In this document: in pieces, positions 10,395 through 20,748 of the stretch
How positions within the stretch are numbered: the first letter of the stretch is position 1
Layout of the letters: every line of letters begins with the position of its first letter
Source: Fusibacillus kribbianus
Lineage (GTDB): Bacteria > Bacillota > Clostridia > Lachnospirales > Lachnospiraceae
Direction: 5' to 3'
Length of the DNA: 55,348 nucleotides
Assembly (NCBI RefSeq): GCF_030053595.1
Contig: NZ_JASGBQ010000020.1
Span: 1 to 55,348, forward strand
Notes under the pieces: model-generated
Told to the model about the DNA's origin: nothing
Databases searched by the model: none
What the model saw: only the letters and a program-made list of their open reading frames with translations
Made by a program: the position numbers and the translations under genes

Positions 10395-11324
10395 TAGTGA
10401 AACATGCGAATGCCTTAGATCATGGATTCTGATTTTCTTCACACCGGATAATCTGCATCCACGCTCCATCTCATGATGAAGAAAGCTCTTTGTTACCAGA
10501 AAAATCCTGTCTGTTGGTTTTTGGTCATATAACATTGCAAAATATTCCTGCATTTCTTCCGCAAGGAATTTTGGCAGCTTGATTGTTCTGTTGCTCTTAG
10601 GTGTTTTCGGTGTTGTAATAACATCCTGCCCCTGCAGTCGCTGATACGATTTATTTATTCTGACTGTGTTCTTTTCAAAATCAAAATCTTCCATCGTAAG
10701 AGCAAGCAGCTCACCTAATCTCATTCCCGTCCAGTACAGCATTTCAAATGCATAAAATGAAACCGGCTTGTCAATCACCGCTTCGGAAAACTTCTTATAT
10801 TCTTCAGTTGTCCAGAAAAGCATTTCCTTCTTTTCTTCCCTGCCCATATTTCCGGCCTGTCTTGCCGGATTTGATTTCAGATTATAAAACCTGCACGCAT
10901 GGTTAAATATCGCACTTAAGATGTTGTGCATTGTCTTCTTGTAAGTCTGGGAATAACTCTTCCCATTCTCATTACGAAATGCAACCATCTCATTCTGCCA
11001 CTTGCGTACATCTCCCGGTGTAATCTCATTCATCTTAAGATTCTTAAAATATGGAAGTATCTTTGTATCCACAATGTGTTCTTTTGTAAGCCAAGTGTTG
11101 AGTTTGACATAATTTTTCACATCCTCTGTATACAGCTTCCAGAACTCTCCAAATGTCATATCCAGATTATTCTCCTGCCGTATTTTGTAATTACGCTCAT
11201 AATCCAACGCTTCTCTTTTTGTTGCAAATCCTCTCTTCTTTATCTGTTTATTTTCCCCGGTCCAGTCCTTACAATAGAATTTGACGAACCAGGTGCCTGT
11301 CTTACTGTCTTTATAAGCTGGCAT
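10395..11324 (-). pseudogene. Tyrosine integrase truncated at its 3' end
   Basis: The frame encodes about 310 residues of a Tn916/phage-type integrase: N-terminal arm-binding domain (YKDSKTGTWFVKFYCKDW), SAM-like core-binding domain, then the catalytic domain with the first Arg (YWTGMRLGELLALT) and H-x-L-R-H (RIHDLRHSHVSL). Homology stops at 10395; the frame runs 15 codons into the neighbouring element and stops at 10350. The second catalytic His and the Tyr nucleophile are lost, so the enzyme should be inactive. The best start is the ATG at 11324, nine bases after GGAG. With xis and the XRE gene it marks an older island at guaA. Confidence 0.85.
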
Positions 11325-11417
11325 ATTCATCATCTCCTTCTTTTCATATGCAAAAGCAGATGCCTAAGCCGATATAACTTTTGCACCTGCCTCTGTCTCA
11401 ATCTTCTTACCTGTTGC

Positions 11418-11603
11418 TTATCCTGCATCACTCATACCATAAATGCGTTCTTCAAAATATTTTCTGCTTACTTTTCCACGGATTACAATGTAACCCTTCT
11501 TTTCAAGTTCACTGTTGATCTGTCTCATAAGCTTGTATGCTGCGGATCTTGAAATTCCAAGAATCTGCATCACATCTCCTACTTCTAAAAACTTTTCGTT
11601 CAT
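11418..11603 (-). CDS. Excisionase-like helix-turn-helix protein
   Basis: A 61-residue DNA-binding protein with a MerR/excisionase-type helix-turn-helix (FLEVGDVMQILGISRSAAYKLM, then VIRGKVSRKYFEERIYG). Small size and position directly upstream of the integrase on the same strand fit a recombination directionality factor. With the integrase broken, it may act only with a partner supplied from elsewhere. Confidence 0.75.
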   Translation of the reverse strand: MNEKFLEVGDVMQILGISRSAAYKLMRQINSELEKKGYIVIRGKVSRKYFEERIYGMSDAG

Positions 11604-11830
11604 GCCCTTTCACCACCTTTCCATTAAAATTTGTTTTGGCGTTTCTCCATACCAGTTCTGCTGATGTCACAACCAGCCTCCTTACCTGAGATGATCTCCT
11701 GTAATACCGCCCGCTCCTGCTCGAGGTACTCGGTCCGCTTGGGGGAGTGTCTACATTCGCTCGATTCCTATGAATGTCCTGGCAAATGCCTGTTAGATTT
11801 CTGATACCGCTCATTCAGTTGTTTTTTCAA
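11604..11830. other. Spacer upstream of xis
   Basis: No supported gene. On the minus strand a frame from about 11760 to 11624 reads like a short coiled coil (KRTEYLEQERAVLQEIIS) but has no start codon, so it may be a gene remnant or the untranslated region of xis. Confidence 0.35.
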
Positions 11831-11892
11831 TACCATACCGTATAGATAATTGAATTGGTATTATTCTATACCGTGTGGTATTGAATTGTCAA
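11831..11892 (-). promoter_or_regulatory. xis-int promoter with overlapping operators
   Basis: On the minus strand TTGACA (11887-11892) pairs with TAGAAT (11863-11868, spacing 18) or TATAGA (11865-11870, spacing 16). The palindrome ATACC-GTGT-GGTAT lies between the boxes, and a further GGTAT/ATACC pair overlaps the -10. A related CATACCGTATAG copy lies at 11834-11845. The repeated ATACC half-sites look like binding sites for the divergent XRE repressor at 12000. Confidence 0.6.
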
Positions 11893-11999
11893 GTAGTTTT
11901 TCTAATGCTTTCGTATAGAAAAACTTCCATTTTCATTTTTTCCGTGTTATACTGTCTTTAACAGTCCATCAGGGACAGATAAACGGAGGTAACTACACT

Positions 12000-12548
12000 A
12001 TGACAATTGGTGAAAGAATAAAGAAAATACGGGTATTCCGTAAAATGACAATGGACGAGCTGGGCGGTGCACTTGGATTTGAAGGCAAAAATATGTCGGT
12101 CCGTATATCCCAGTATGAAACCGGTGCCCGCATTCCCGGTGAAGATATGATTCTAAAGCTTGCTGATGCTTTGCACTGCAATTACAAGGCAATCTCTGAT
12201 TACAGCCTTGGTGCTGCTGAAGATATCATCGAAACACTTTTCTGGCTTGAAGAAAGTGCCACATCTCTCCCGGCACGTGGAAAAGGCACAAGATTTCCAG
12301 AGTATACAGCTCCCGGCAACCTGATTCATCTGACTGCAATGACACCTGCAAAACCTTCCGAGACTGCCAGACCAACTTACAATAAAGATGATTATGACAG
12401 TGCAGGCTCACCTGTCGCATTAACTTTTGAATATGGATTGGTAAATGATTTCCTTTCGGAATGGTGTGAAATGAAAACGAAATTAAATAATGGAGAGATT
12501 TCTCCTAACGAGTATTTTGAGTGGAAAATAACATGGCCTCATGCGTGA
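12000..12548 (+). CDS. XRE-family repressor of the integrase island
   Basis: A 182-residue protein with an N-terminal helix-turn-helix (GERIKKIRVFRKMTMDELGGALGF, then ISQYETGARIPGEDMILKLADAL) and an unassigned C-terminal part ending FLSEWCEMKTKLNNGEIS and YFEWKITWP. It starts behind CGGAGG. Divergent from xis-int across a region full of ATACC half-sites, it probably represses excision and its own gene. Confidence 0.8.
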   Translation: MTIGERIKKIRVFRKMTMDELGGALGFEGKNMSVRISQYETGARIPGEDMILKLADALHCNYKAISDYSLGAAEDIIETLFWLEESATSLPARGKGTRFPEYTAPGNLIHLTAMTPAKPSETARPTYNKDDYDSAGSPVALTFEYGLVNDFLSEWCEMKTKLNNGEISPNEYFEWKITWPHA

Positions 12549-12726
12549 AACATAATGTCATCCGCTGTGCACCATCTCGATTCCGCTTCGCTGCATCTCG
12601 ATGGAGGGCGTTCGCCCTATATGAATAGAAACCTGCTGTCTATGGAATGCAAGCATTCCAAGCCATCAATTTTCTATTCCCGCACAACTCACTTTAGTAC
12701 CAAAATAGTACCACAAGGCAAAAAAC
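12549..12726. other. Island edge next to guaA
   Basis: Non-coding sequence between the XRE repressor and the guaA terminator. It contains the inverted repeat TGGAATGC-AA-GCATTCCA (12643-12660). Tyrosine-integrase islands often use the 3' end of guaA as attachment site, so the attR junction may lie here or within the last guaA codons. The matching copy is not in the window. Confidence 0.35.
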
Positions 12727-12765
12727 AAGCTCGCAAATGCCCATTTTACTAGGCTTTGCGAGCTT
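12727..12765 (-). terminator. guaA terminator
   Basis: AAGCTCGCAAA (12727-12737) pairs perfectly with TTTGCGAGCTT (12755-12765). On the minus strand the stem is followed by GTTTTTTG. It lies eight bases past the guaA stop codon. Confidence 0.85.
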
Positions 12766-12772
12766 TTGAAAA

Positions 12773-14314
12773 TTATTCAAACTCAATCGTTCCCGGCGGC
12801 TTGCTGGTAAGATCATACATTACCCGGTTGACCCCCTTGACCTCATTGACGATCCGATTTGCCACATGGGTCAGCACGGAGAAAGGAATCTCTGACACAT
12901 CCGCGGTCATGAAGTCGCTTGTGTTCACTGCGCGCAGTGCGACGGCGTAATCGTAAGTTCTTCCGTCACCCATAACGCCCACAGAACGCATGTTGGTCAG
13001 GGCAGCGAAATACTGACCGACACAGCGGTCCAGACCGGCCTTCGCGATCTCCTCGCGGTAGATTGCGTCAGCTTCCTGAACGATGCGAACCTTTTCGGCA
13101 GTCACTTCACCTATGATACGGATTCCGAGACCGGGGCCGGGGAAAGGCTGGCGAAACACAAGGTATTCGGGAATGCCAAGCTCCAGACCGGCTTTTCGCA
13201 CCTCGTCCTTGAACAGGAGACGCAGAGGTTCAATAATCTCCTTGAAATCCACAACAGAGGGAAGTCCGCCCACATTATGGTGTGATTTGATAACGGCAGA
13301 TTTTCCAAGACCGCTCTCGATCACATCAGGATAGATCGTTCCCTGTACCAGATAGTCTACGGCGCCGATCTTCTTCGCTTCCTCTTCAAATACGCGAATG
13401 AACTCTTCACCGATAATTTTTCTTTTATTTTCAGGCTCCGTAATGCCCTCCAGTTTCTTATAATAACGCTCCTGGGCATTGACACGGATAAAATTCAATT
13501 CATAAGGGCCGTTGGGACCAAATACAGCCTCCACCTCATCGCCTTCATTCTTGCGGAGAAGACCATGATCGACAAAGACACAGGTCAGCTGTTTGCCGAT
13601 CGCCTTGGATAAAAGAACTGCTGCCACAGAAGAATCCACGCCGCCGGAAAGGGCACAGAGCACCTTGCCGTCTCCGATCTTCTCCCGCAGAGCCTTGATG
13701 GTCTCTTCCACAAAGGAACCCATCTTCCAGTCGCCGCGGCAGCCACATACCTTATACACAAAATTGGAGAGCATCTTCATGCCTTCCTGGGTGTGCATAA
13801 CCTCCGGATGGAACTGAACCGCATACAGCCCTCTGTCCGGGCACTCCATGGCAGCTACGGGACACACAGGCGTGTGCGCCACCACCCTGAAATCTGCCGG
13901 AGCTGCTGCAATATAATCGGTATGGCTCATCCAGCAGATCGTTTTTGCAGACACATCGCCAAACAGGACAGAAGTATTGTCAACCTCCACCTCTGTCTTG
14001 CCGTATTCGCTGACAGGAGCCGTCTCCACTTTTCCGCCCAGCATATACGCCATCAGCTGGGAACCATAACAGATTCCCAGAATGGGAATGCCCAGATCGA
14101 AAAGCTCCTGACGGCAGCGGGGCGAGTCATCCCCGTAAACACTGTTGGGGCCGCCGGTAAAAATGATACCCTTGGGATTCATGGCCTTAATTGCTTCCAG
14201 GTCCATGCTGTAGGGATGCACCTCACAATAGACATTGCATTCCCGGACCCGTCTGGCAATCAGCTGATTATACTGGCCGCCAAAATCCAGCACAATAATC
14301 ATCTCTTTTTTCAC
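12773..14314 (-). CDS. guaA: GMP synthase (glutamine-hydrolysing)
   Basis: A 513-residue enzyme that converts XMP to GMP with ATP and glutamine. The N-terminal class I amidotransferase domain has the Cys nucleophile (C82 in [11 protein letters not shown]) and FHPEVMHT. The ATP pyrophosphatase domain has the P-loop [15 protein letters not shown], and the C-terminal dimerization domain ends [10 protein letters not shown]. The start is a GTG six bases after GGAGGAG. The 3' end is intact although a mobile island abuts it. A 215-bp untranslated leader precedes it. Confidence 0.97.
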   Translation of the reverse strand: MKKEMIIVLDFGGQYNQLIARRVRECNVYCEVHPYSMDLEAIKAMNPKGIIFTGGPNSVYGDDSPRCRQELFDLGIPILGICYGSQLMAYMLGGKVETAPVSEYGKTEVEVDNTSVLFGDVSAKTICWMSHTDYIAAAPADFRVVAHTPVCPVAAMECPDRGLYAVQFHPEVMHTQEGMKMLSNFVYKVCGCRGDWKMGSFVEETIKALREKIGDGKVLCALSGGVDSSVAAVLLSKAIGKQLTCVFVDHGLLRKNEGDEVEAVFGPNGPYELNFIRVNAQERYYKKLEGITEPENKRKIIGEEFIRVFEEEAKKIGAVDYLVQGTIYPDVIESGLGKSAVIKSHHNVGGLPSVVDFKEIIEPLRLLFKDEVRKAGLELGIPEYLVFRQPFPGPGLGIRIIGEVTAEKVRIVQEADAIYREEIAKAGLDRCVGQYFAALTNMRSVGVMGDGRTYDYAVALRAVNTSDFMTADVSEIPFSVLTHVANRIVNEVKGVNRVMYDLTSKPPGTIEFE

Positions 14315-14529
14315 AAAGATCTCCTCCTGCTTGTTTCTCTGTTAGTAATATTTCGATCCAAAAATAAAGATAGCGTCGGTTAACAGGGAGCAACACGCCT
14401 CAGGCTGTGTAATTCTGCCTGTTCCCATGTGCTGTCGGCTGCCGTAACTTATCCTGCCGCACAAAATGCACCTGACAGGAATCTTTGCATATATCCATTT
14501 ATACGCGAAGGTTTCCCGTCAGTGAAACT
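14315..14529 (-). promoter_or_regulatory. Structured leader upstream of guaA, class not recognised
   Basis: The minus-strand sequence can form several stems: CTGACGGG with CCTGTCAG around 35 bases, GCA-TTTT-TGC, and CAGGC with GCCTG around 11 bases, extended by GGGA/TCCC. A control RNA in front of guaA would be plausible, but the conserved core of the purine riboswitch is not visible and I cannot assign a class. No gene is seen here. Confidence 0.3.
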
Positions 14530-15006
14530 TTACGACAGTTTTTCTCCACATTCCGGGCAGTAAAACAGCTCTGCCTTCACACTGGCATGGCAGGAAGGAC
14601 AAATTCTTGTTTCTCCTTCCTCTTCTTCCTCTGCTTCCGGCTCCTTCACGAGAATTTCATTTTCTGCTCCGCATTTTCCGCAGAACCGGTCCTCATTAGG
14701 CATCCAGGCGCCGCAGCTGGTGCAGTGCTTCTGATTTTTGAGAATCTGTTTATCTTTTGTCAGACTCTCCAGCCGATCCGCACATTCTTTGATATCAGCC
14801 GCATAAACAGCGTATTTCTCAGGCATATCATCCTTATGCTCATTGTAAAATGCCTCGCCGAGAGCTGCATACGCCTTCTTTAACTTCGCTTCCTCCTGGG
14901 AAATCTGAAGGCTCAGCTTAGTGGAGCCTGCCACTTCCTTTGTCTTGTTTCCCAATGCTCTGCCTGTATTTGCAACCGTCTCACTTAACGTATCAAAAAA
15001 TCCCAT
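14530..15006 (-). CDS. Zinc-ribbon protein with helical N-terminus
   Basis: A 158-residue protein. Residues 1-85 are helical and coiled-coil-like (MGFFDTLSETVANTGRALGNK, LQISQEEAKLKKAYAALGEAFY). Two zinc ribbons follow: CTSCGAWMPNEDRFCGKCG and CPSCHASVKAELFYCPECG, joined by an acidic run. It starts behind GAGGAGG; an upstream frame extension lacks a site. The function is not known. Proteins of this layout are common in Clostridia. Confidence 0.75.
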   Translation of the reverse strand: MGFFDTLSETVANTGRALGNKTKEVAGSTKLSLQISQEEAKLKKAYAALGEAFYNEHKDDMPEKYAVYAADIKECADRLESLTKDKQILKNQKHCTSCGAWMPNEDRFCGKCGAENEILVKEPEAEEEEEGETRICPSCHASVKAELFYCPECGEKLS

Positions 15007-15077
15007 TTGAATCCTCCTCTCAAAAGAAAAGTCCCCCCACATTCTTTCATTATAATTTCATCTATTATAAATGTCAA

Positions 15078-15695
15078 TCAGCGACTTCCGTCCAGATGAT
15101 GGGCATCGTTGAGGACCCGGAGAATGCAGCGATCCTCCTCCACATCAATGATCGTCAGCGAAGTATTGTCCAGCTCAATACACCGATACAGTCTGGAACT
15201 GATGTCCAGAAGATAAAAGATTGCCAGCTTCAGAATTCCTCCGTGAGCCACCACAACGATCGTTTTGTCGGTGTGACGGAATTCTTCCTTGATATCCTCC
15301 AGGGCTGCGCCGACACGGAGCTTGGCCCTGTTCAGCGTCCCCTCCCCGGCCATGGGGTAATGGAAGGGCTCTATTCTGTATTTTACAAAGGCTTCACCAA
15401 ACTGCTCTGTCAGCTGCTCTTTTGTCAGACCGTCCCATTCCCCGAAATTCAGCTCTTTGATCCCATCCACCTTGTGAATGGGGAGGCCCTTCGGCTCTGC
15501 AATGGCTCTGGCAGTGTCATAAGCCCGTTTAAGGGGCGAAGAATACACCTCATCCACATGGATGTCGGCAAACCGCTTTCCTAAAGCTTCTGCCTGAGCC
15601 CTGCCTTTTTCCGACAGAGGAACATCTGTCTGTCCCTGATAACGGCCGGTCACATTCCATTCCGTCTCTCCATGCCTTACAAATATAAATCTCAT
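15078..15695 (-). CDS. Histidine phosphatase family protein
   Basis: A 205-residue member of the phosphoglycerate mutase-like superfamily. The phospho-accepting motif is FVRHGETEWN with His8; the second His is in VVVAHGGILK, and YSSPLKRAYDTA supplies the conserved Arg. It could be an alpha-ribazole phosphatase (CobC-like) or a broad phosphatase; the sequence does not decide. It follows uvrA closely (23 bp) on the same strand. Confidence 0.85.
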   Translation of the reverse strand: MRFIFVRHGETEWNVTGRYQGQTDVPLSEKGRAQAEALGKRFADIHVDEVYSSPLKRAYDTARAIAEPKGLPIHKVDGIKELNFGEWDGLTKEQLTEQFGEAFVKYRIEPFHYPMAGEGTLNRAKLRVGAALEDIKEEFRHTDKTIVVVAHGGILKLAIFYLLDISSRLYRCIELDNTSLTIIDVEEDRCILRVLNDAHHLDGSR

Positions 15696-15718
15696 CTCTG
15701 TTCTCCTTATTCCTGCTC

Positions 15719-18571
15719 TTACACGCCTTCCGGCTTCTCGCTCAGATACCGTTTCACATACTGTCCTGTATAGGATATGGGATTTTCGGCCACCTCCTCC
15801 GGAGTGCCTCTTGCAATCACAGTTCCGCCGCCGTCACCGCCCTCCGGTCCCATATCGATCAGATAATCCGCCGTTTTGATCACATCAAGATTATGTTCAA
15901 TGACGATCACAGTGTTTCCATTTTCGCACAGACGCTGGAGAATTTCAACCAGCTTATGCACATCTGCAAAATGAAGGCCTGTTGTCGGCTCATCCAGAAT
16001 GTAGATCGTCTTTCCGGTGTCGCGCCTGGAAAGCTCCGTTGCCAGCTTGATCCGCTGGGCCTCGCCGCCGGACAATGTGGTGGATGGCTGTCCCAGCTTA
16101 ATATAGGAAAGTCCCACATCGTTTAACGTCTCAATTTTTCTGCGGATGGAAGGAACATTCTCAAAGAAGCGAAGCGCCTCCTCCACCGTCATATCCAGAA
16201 CATCATAGATACTCTTTCCCTTATATTTGACCTCCAGCGTTTCCCTGTTATAGCGCTTGCCGCCGCAGACCTCACAGGGGACATATACATCCGGCAGAAA
16301 ATGCATCTCTATCTTCAGGATGCCGTCTCCGCCGCAGGCTTCACAGCGCCCACCCTTCACGTTGAAGCTGAAACGCCCCTTCTGATATCCCCTTGCCTTG
16401 GCATCCGCCGTGGACGCAAACAGATCCCGGATCATATCAAAGACCCCGGTATAGGTAGCCGGATTGGATCGCGGTGTCCGGCCAATGGGCGACTGGTCAA
16501 TGGCAATGACCTTATCCAGCTTTTCCACTCCCTCAATGGTTTTGTGCTTTCCCGGAATGGTTCTGGCCCGATTCAGCTTCTTTGCCAGCGCTTTGTAGAG
16601 AATCTCATTGACAAGAGACGATTTTCCCGACCCGGACACTCCGGTCACGCAGGTAAAAACTCCAAGCGGAATCTCCACATCGATATCCTTCAGATTGTTT
16701 TCCGCTGCTCCCCGAACCCTCAGAAAGCCGTTGGGTTTTCTTCTGGAGGAAGGCACAGGAATCTTGATCCGTCCGCTCAGATAAGCACCGGTAATGGATT
16801 TTTCACAGGCCATAATGTCCCCGGCCTTCCCCACAGCCACCACCTCACCGCCGTGTTCACCGGCTCTTGGACCGATATCCACAATATAATCGGCAGCCCG
16901 CATCGTATCCTCGTCATGCTCCACCACCAGCACACTGTTGCCCAGATCCCGCAGATGGATCAGTGTCCTTAACAGTTTATCATTATCCCGCTGATGAAGT
17001 CCGATACTGGGCTCATCCAGAATATACGCCACCCCCACCAGGCCGGAGCCGATCTGAGTGGCAAGACGGATCCGCTGTGCCTCGCCGCCGGACAGCGTGG
17101 CCGTGCCGCGGGCCAGAGACAGGTAATCCAGGCCCACATCCACCAGAAATCCCACTCTGGCGCGGATCTCCTTGAGGATCATTCCGCCGATTGCCACCTG
17201 TGTGGGAGTCAGTCTGTCCTCGATATGCTCCAGGAATTTCTTCAGATTTCCCACCGACATGGATGTAATCTCATAAATATTTTTATCGCAGACCGTCACC
17301 GCAAGAGAGCTCTGCTTCAGACGGCGGCCGCCGCAGACCTTACAGGGAGTAATTCTCATAAAGGTCTCATATTCTGCTTTCGTAGTGTCTGATCCGGTTT
17401 CCCGATAACGGCGCTCCACATTGCGGATCAGTCCCTCAAAGGCCACATCGTAGATGCCTTCCCCCCTCTGGCCTCTGTAATGGACCTTTACCTCGCGGCC
17501 GCCGGTTCCATGGAGCAGAATGTCATGGACCGTTTTCGGATAATCCTGAAAGGGCACATCCAGATCAAAATCATACGTTTCCGCCAGTGCTTCCAGGATT
17601 GCCCGGCTGAAGCTTCCCTTTGTGGTACAGGACTGCCAGCCGCAGACGGCAATAGCACCCTGGTTGATACTCAGACTTTTATCGGGAATCATCAGATCCT
17701 CGTCAAACTCCATCTTGTAGCCCAGTCCGGAGCACTCCGGACAGGCTCCGAAAGGATTGTTGAAGGAAAAGCTTCTGGGCTCCACCTCTTCGATGCTGAT
17801 ACCGCAGTCCGGACAGGCAAAGCTCTGACTGAAATTCATCGGCTCGCCGTCAGGAATGTCCACGATCATCAGTCCGTCCGACAGCTGCATCGCCGTTTCA
17901 ATGGAATCCGTCAGCCGTTTTTCAATGCCTGCTTTCACCATCAGACGATCCACCACGATCTCAATATTGTGCTTGATATTTTTATCAAGGGCAATTTCCT
18001 CTGTCAGTTCATAAAGATTCCCGTCAATGCGGACACGCACAAAACCGCTTCGCTTCGCCTGTTCCAGGACCTTCTCATGGCGTCCCTTCCGCCCGCGGAC
18101 CACCGGAGCCAGAAGCTGGATCTTCGTCCTCTCCGGAAGCTCCAGGATCTGATCCACCATCTGATCGATGGATTGCTTCCTGATCTCCCTCCCGCATTTG
18201 GGGCAGTGGGGAATTCCGATTCTCGCATACAACAGACGGAAATAGTCATAGATCTCCGTCACTGTTCCCACCGTGGAACGGGGGTTCCTGTTCGTGGATT
18301 TCTGATCAATGGAAATGGCCGGAGAAAGTCCCTCAATGCTTTCCACATCCGGCTTCTCCATCTGTCCCAGAAACTGCCTTGCATAAGAAGACAGAGATTC
18401 CATATAACGCCGCTGCCCCTCTGCATAGATGGTATCAAAGGCCAGAGAAGATTTTCCCGAACCGGAAAGACCGGTCAGTACCACAAATTTGTCCCTGGGG
18501 ATATCCACCGAAATATTTTTCAGGTTATGCTCATTGGCCCCGCGAATCCTGATATATTTTGTTTCTGCCAT
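15719..18571 (-). CDS. uvrA: Excinuclease ABC subunit A
   Basis: A 950-residue damage sensor for nucleotide excision repair. It has two ABC modules, with Walker A motifs [20 protein letters not shown] and [15 protein letters not shown] and signatures [12 protein letters not shown] and [12 protein letters not shown]. Zinc-binding cysteines occur in [13 protein letters not shown] with CPECSG, and CEACGGDG with CEVCGG. It loads UvrB on damaged DNA, and it sits 12 bp downstream of uvrB. Length and all motifs are normal. Confidence 0.98.
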   Translation of the reverse strand: MAETKYIRIRGANEHNLKNISVDIPRDKFVVLTGLSGSGKSSLAFDTIYAEGQRRYMESLSSYARQFLGQMEKPDVESIEGLSPAISIDQKSTNRNPRSTVGTVTEIYDYFRLLYARIGIPHCPKCGREIRKQSIDQMVDQILELPERTKIQLLAPVVRGRKGRHEKVLEQAKRSGFVRVRIDGNLYELTEEIALDKNIKHNIEIVVDRLMVKAGIEKRLTDSIETAMQLSDGLMIVDIPDGEPMNFSQSFACPDCGISIEEVEPRSFSFNNPFGACPECSGLGYKMEFDEDLMIPDKSLSINQGAIAVCGWQSCTTKGSFSRAILEALAETYDFDLDVPFQDYPKTVHDILLHGTGGREVKVHYRGQRGEGIYDVAFEGLIRNVERRYRETGSDTTKAEYETFMRITPCKVCGGRRLKQSSLAVTVCDKNIYEITSMSVGNLKKFLEHIEDRLTPTQVAIGGMILKEIRARVGFLVDVGLDYLSLARGTATLSGGEAQRIRLATQIGSGLVGVAYILDEPSIGLHQRDNDKLLRTLIHLRDLGNSVLVVEHDEDTMRAADYIVDIGPRAGEHGGEVVAVGKAGDIMACEKSITGAYLSGRIKIPVPSSRRKPNGFLRVRGAAENNLKDIDVEIPLGVFTCVTGVSGSGKSSLVNEILYKALAKKLNRARTIPGKHKTIEGVEKLDKVIAIDQSPIGRTPRSNPATYTGVFDMIRDLFASTADAKARGYQKGRFSFNVKGGRCEACGGDGILKIEMHFLPDVYVPCEVCGGKRYNRETLEVKYKGKSIYDVLDMTVEEALRFFENVPSIRRKIETLNDVGLSYIKLGQPSTTLSGGEAQRIKLATELSRRDTGKTIYILDEPTTGLHFADVHKLVEILQRLCENGNTVIVIEHNLDVIKTADYLIDMGPEGGDGGGTVIARGTPEEVAENPISYTGQYVKRYLSEKPEGV

Positions 18572-18583
18572 TTCAATCTCCTG

Positions 18584-20578
18584 TCATTTATCCCTTGAAT
18601 ATAAGTGTTTTTTCAGACTCAGCATCTGATCACGCAGCTCTGCTGCCTGCTCGAAATCCAGTTCCGCTGCCGCTCTCTGCATTTTCTTCTGGATTTTCTC
18701 GATAAGCTTCAAAAGCTCCTTCTCGCTCATGGATTCCGGTTCCTTCTGAAGCTTCATACCCCGGACTGGTTTCTCCTCAGTCCTGGAAATACGGATCAGA
18801 TCGCGGACTGCCTTCTTGATGGAAGTGGGCGTAATGCCGTGCTCATCGTTATACGCCTGCTGAATTTTACGGCGGCGTTCCGTCTCGTCGATGGCCACCC
18901 GCATGGAATCTGTTATGGTATCTGCGTACATGATCACGTAGCCGTCCGCATTGCGCGCCGCCCGTCCGATGGTCTGAATGAGAGAGGTCTCTGACCGCAG
19001 AAAGCCCTCCTTGTCCGCATCCAGGATCGCCACCAGACCGATTTCCGGAATATCCAGACCTTCTCTCAAAAGGTTGATTCCCACCAGAACATCAAACAGA
19101 TCCAGACGCATATCCCGAATGATCTCGCTCCGCTCCAGCGTATCAATATCTGAGTGAAGATACTTTACCCGGATTCCTACCTCACGCATATAATCCGTCA
19201 AATCTTCCGCCATACGCTTTGTCAGAGTGGTCACCAGCACCTTCTGTTTCTTTTCCACCACCTGATTGACCTCGGAGATCAGATCATCGATCTGTCCGTT
19301 CACCGGCCGGACCTCCACTCTTGGATCCAGAAGGCCCGTGGGACGGATGATCTGTTCCGCCCGAAGGAGCTCGTGATCGGCCTCGTAAGGTCCCGGCGTA
19401 GCGGAAACAAACAGAAGCTGATCGATCCGTTCCTCAAACTCACCGAAATTCAACGGCCGGTTATCAAGAGCCGACGGCAGACGGAAGCCGTACTCCACCA
19501 GAGTTGTTTTTCTGGAACGGTCGCCTGCATACATCCCTCGGATCTGAGGCACAGTCATATGGGATTCATCAATGATGATCAGAAAATCATCCGGAAAATA
19601 GTCAAACAGAGTGCAGGGCGGCTGCCCCGGCTCCTGCCCGGTCAGATGTCTGGAATAATTCTCGATGCCGGAGCAAAATCCGGTCTCCCGCATCATCTCA
19701 ATATCAAAATTGGTCCGTTCGGAAATCCTCTGCGCCTCAAGAAGCTTGTCCTCACTGCGGAAATACGCAACCTGCTCTTCCAGCTCTTTGGCAATGGTCT
19801 CCGTAGCCTTCAGCATCTTGTCTCTGGGTACCACATAATGGGAGGCAGGAAAAATGGCAATGTGCTCCAGGAGGCTTCTGGCCACCCCTGTCAGAGGATC
19901 GATCTCAGAGATCCGATCCACCTCATCTCCGAAAAATTCTATCCGATAAGCCGTTCCCTCGCTGTAGGCCGGATAGACCTCCAGCACATCTCCCCTCACC
20001 CGGAAGGATCCCCGTTTAAAGTCCATATCGTTTCTTGTATACTGTATCTCGATCAGCTTGTGAATGACATCATCCCGCTCCCGTTCCATTCCCGGCCGCA
20101 GGGAGATCACCATCTTCTTATAATCGATGGGGCTGCCCAGACCGTAGATACAGGATACCGACGCAATGATGATCACGTCCGACCGCTCCGAAAGAGCCGC
20201 TGTGGCCGAATGGCGCAGCTTATCGATCTCATCGTTGATCGACGAATCCTTCTCAATATATGTGTCTGTCGAAGGCACATAGGCCTCCGGCTGGTAATAA
20301 TCATAATAAGACACAAAATATTCTACCGCATTCTCCGGAAAAAATTCTTTAAACTCACTGTAAAGTTGAGCTGCCAGTGTTTTGTTATGGGCAATAACAA
20401 GCGTCGGTTTATTTAATTTCTGAATAACATTTGCCATTGTAAAAGTCTTGCCGGAACCGGTAACTCCGAGAAGAGTCTGGAACTGGTTGCCCTCTTTGAA
20501 TCCCTTTACTAATTGTTCGATCGCCTGCGGCTGGTCGCCGGTTGGGGCATATTCAGAGTGTAATATGAATTTGTCCAT
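18584..20578 (-). CDS. uvrB: Excinuclease ABC subunit B
   Basis: A 664-residue helicase-like subunit that verifies damage and recruits UvrC. Walker A is [14 protein letters not shown], the DNA-clamping beta-hairpin lies in [21 protein letters not shown], the DESH box is [11 protein letters not shown], and QTIGRAARN is motif VI. The C-terminal UVR domain ([20 protein letters not shown]) binds UvrC. It starts behind AGAGGA and forms an operon with uvrA. Confidence 0.98.
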   Translation of the reverse strand: MDKFILHSEYAPTGDQPQAIEQLVKGFKEGNQFQTLLGVTGSGKTFTMANVIQKLNKPTLVIAHNKTLAAQLYSEFKEFFPENAVEYFVSYYDYYQPEAYVPSTDTYIEKDSSINDEIDKLRHSATAALSERSDVIIIASVSCIYGLGSPIDYKKMVISLRPGMERERDDVIHKLIEIQYTRNDMDFKRGSFRVRGDVLEVYPAYSEGTAYRIEFFGDEVDRISEIDPLTGVARSLLEHIAIFPASHYVVPRDKMLKATETIAKELEEQVAYFRSEDKLLEAQRISERTNFDIEMMRETGFCSGIENYSRHLTGQEPGQPPCTLFDYFPDDFLIIIDESHMTVPQIRGMYAGDRSRKTTLVEYGFRLPSALDNRPLNFGEFEERIDQLLFVSATPGPYEADHELLRAEQIIRPTGLLDPRVEVRPVNGQIDDLISEVNQVVEKKQKVLVTTLTKRMAEDLTDYMREVGIRVKYLHSDIDTLERSEIIRDMRLDLFDVLVGINLLREGLDIPEIGLVAILDADKEGFLRSETSLIQTIGRAARNADGYVIMYADTITDSMRVAIDETERRRKIQQAYNDEHGITPTSIKKAVRDLIRISRTEEKPVRGMKLQKEPESMSEKELLKLIEKIQKKMQRAAAELDFEQAAELRDQMLSLKKHLYSRDK

Positions 20579-20720
20579 GATTTTCCTCTTTTAATCATCA
20601 AAACATCCACCTATGTTGGCTGCCTTCTTTGAAGTTCCTTACCAGTATAACATCCCCGCCTAAAAAAGTACAGAGGGAAATGAACATTTGTTCTGTTTTT
20701 TACAAATTCAGGCAACAAAA

Positions 20721-20740
20721 ACGGCAGCCGCAGCTGCCGT
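20721..20740 (-). terminator. Terminator after ctpA
   Basis: ACGGCAGC and GCTGCCGT form an 8-bp perfect stem. On the minus strand it is followed by TTTTTG. It lies eight bases past the ctpA stop and separates the ftsEX block from uvrBA. Confidence 0.8.
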
Positions 20741-20748
20741 CCTGTCTA

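Noticed and set aside
11509-11814. 101-codon minus-strand frame overlapping xis
   Set aside because: Composition is Arg/Ser-rich, it overlaps xis in another frame and shows no family resemblance.
14315-14529. Guanine riboswitch before guaA
   Set aside because: The conserved core loops of the purine riboswitch are not visible; left as an unassigned leader.
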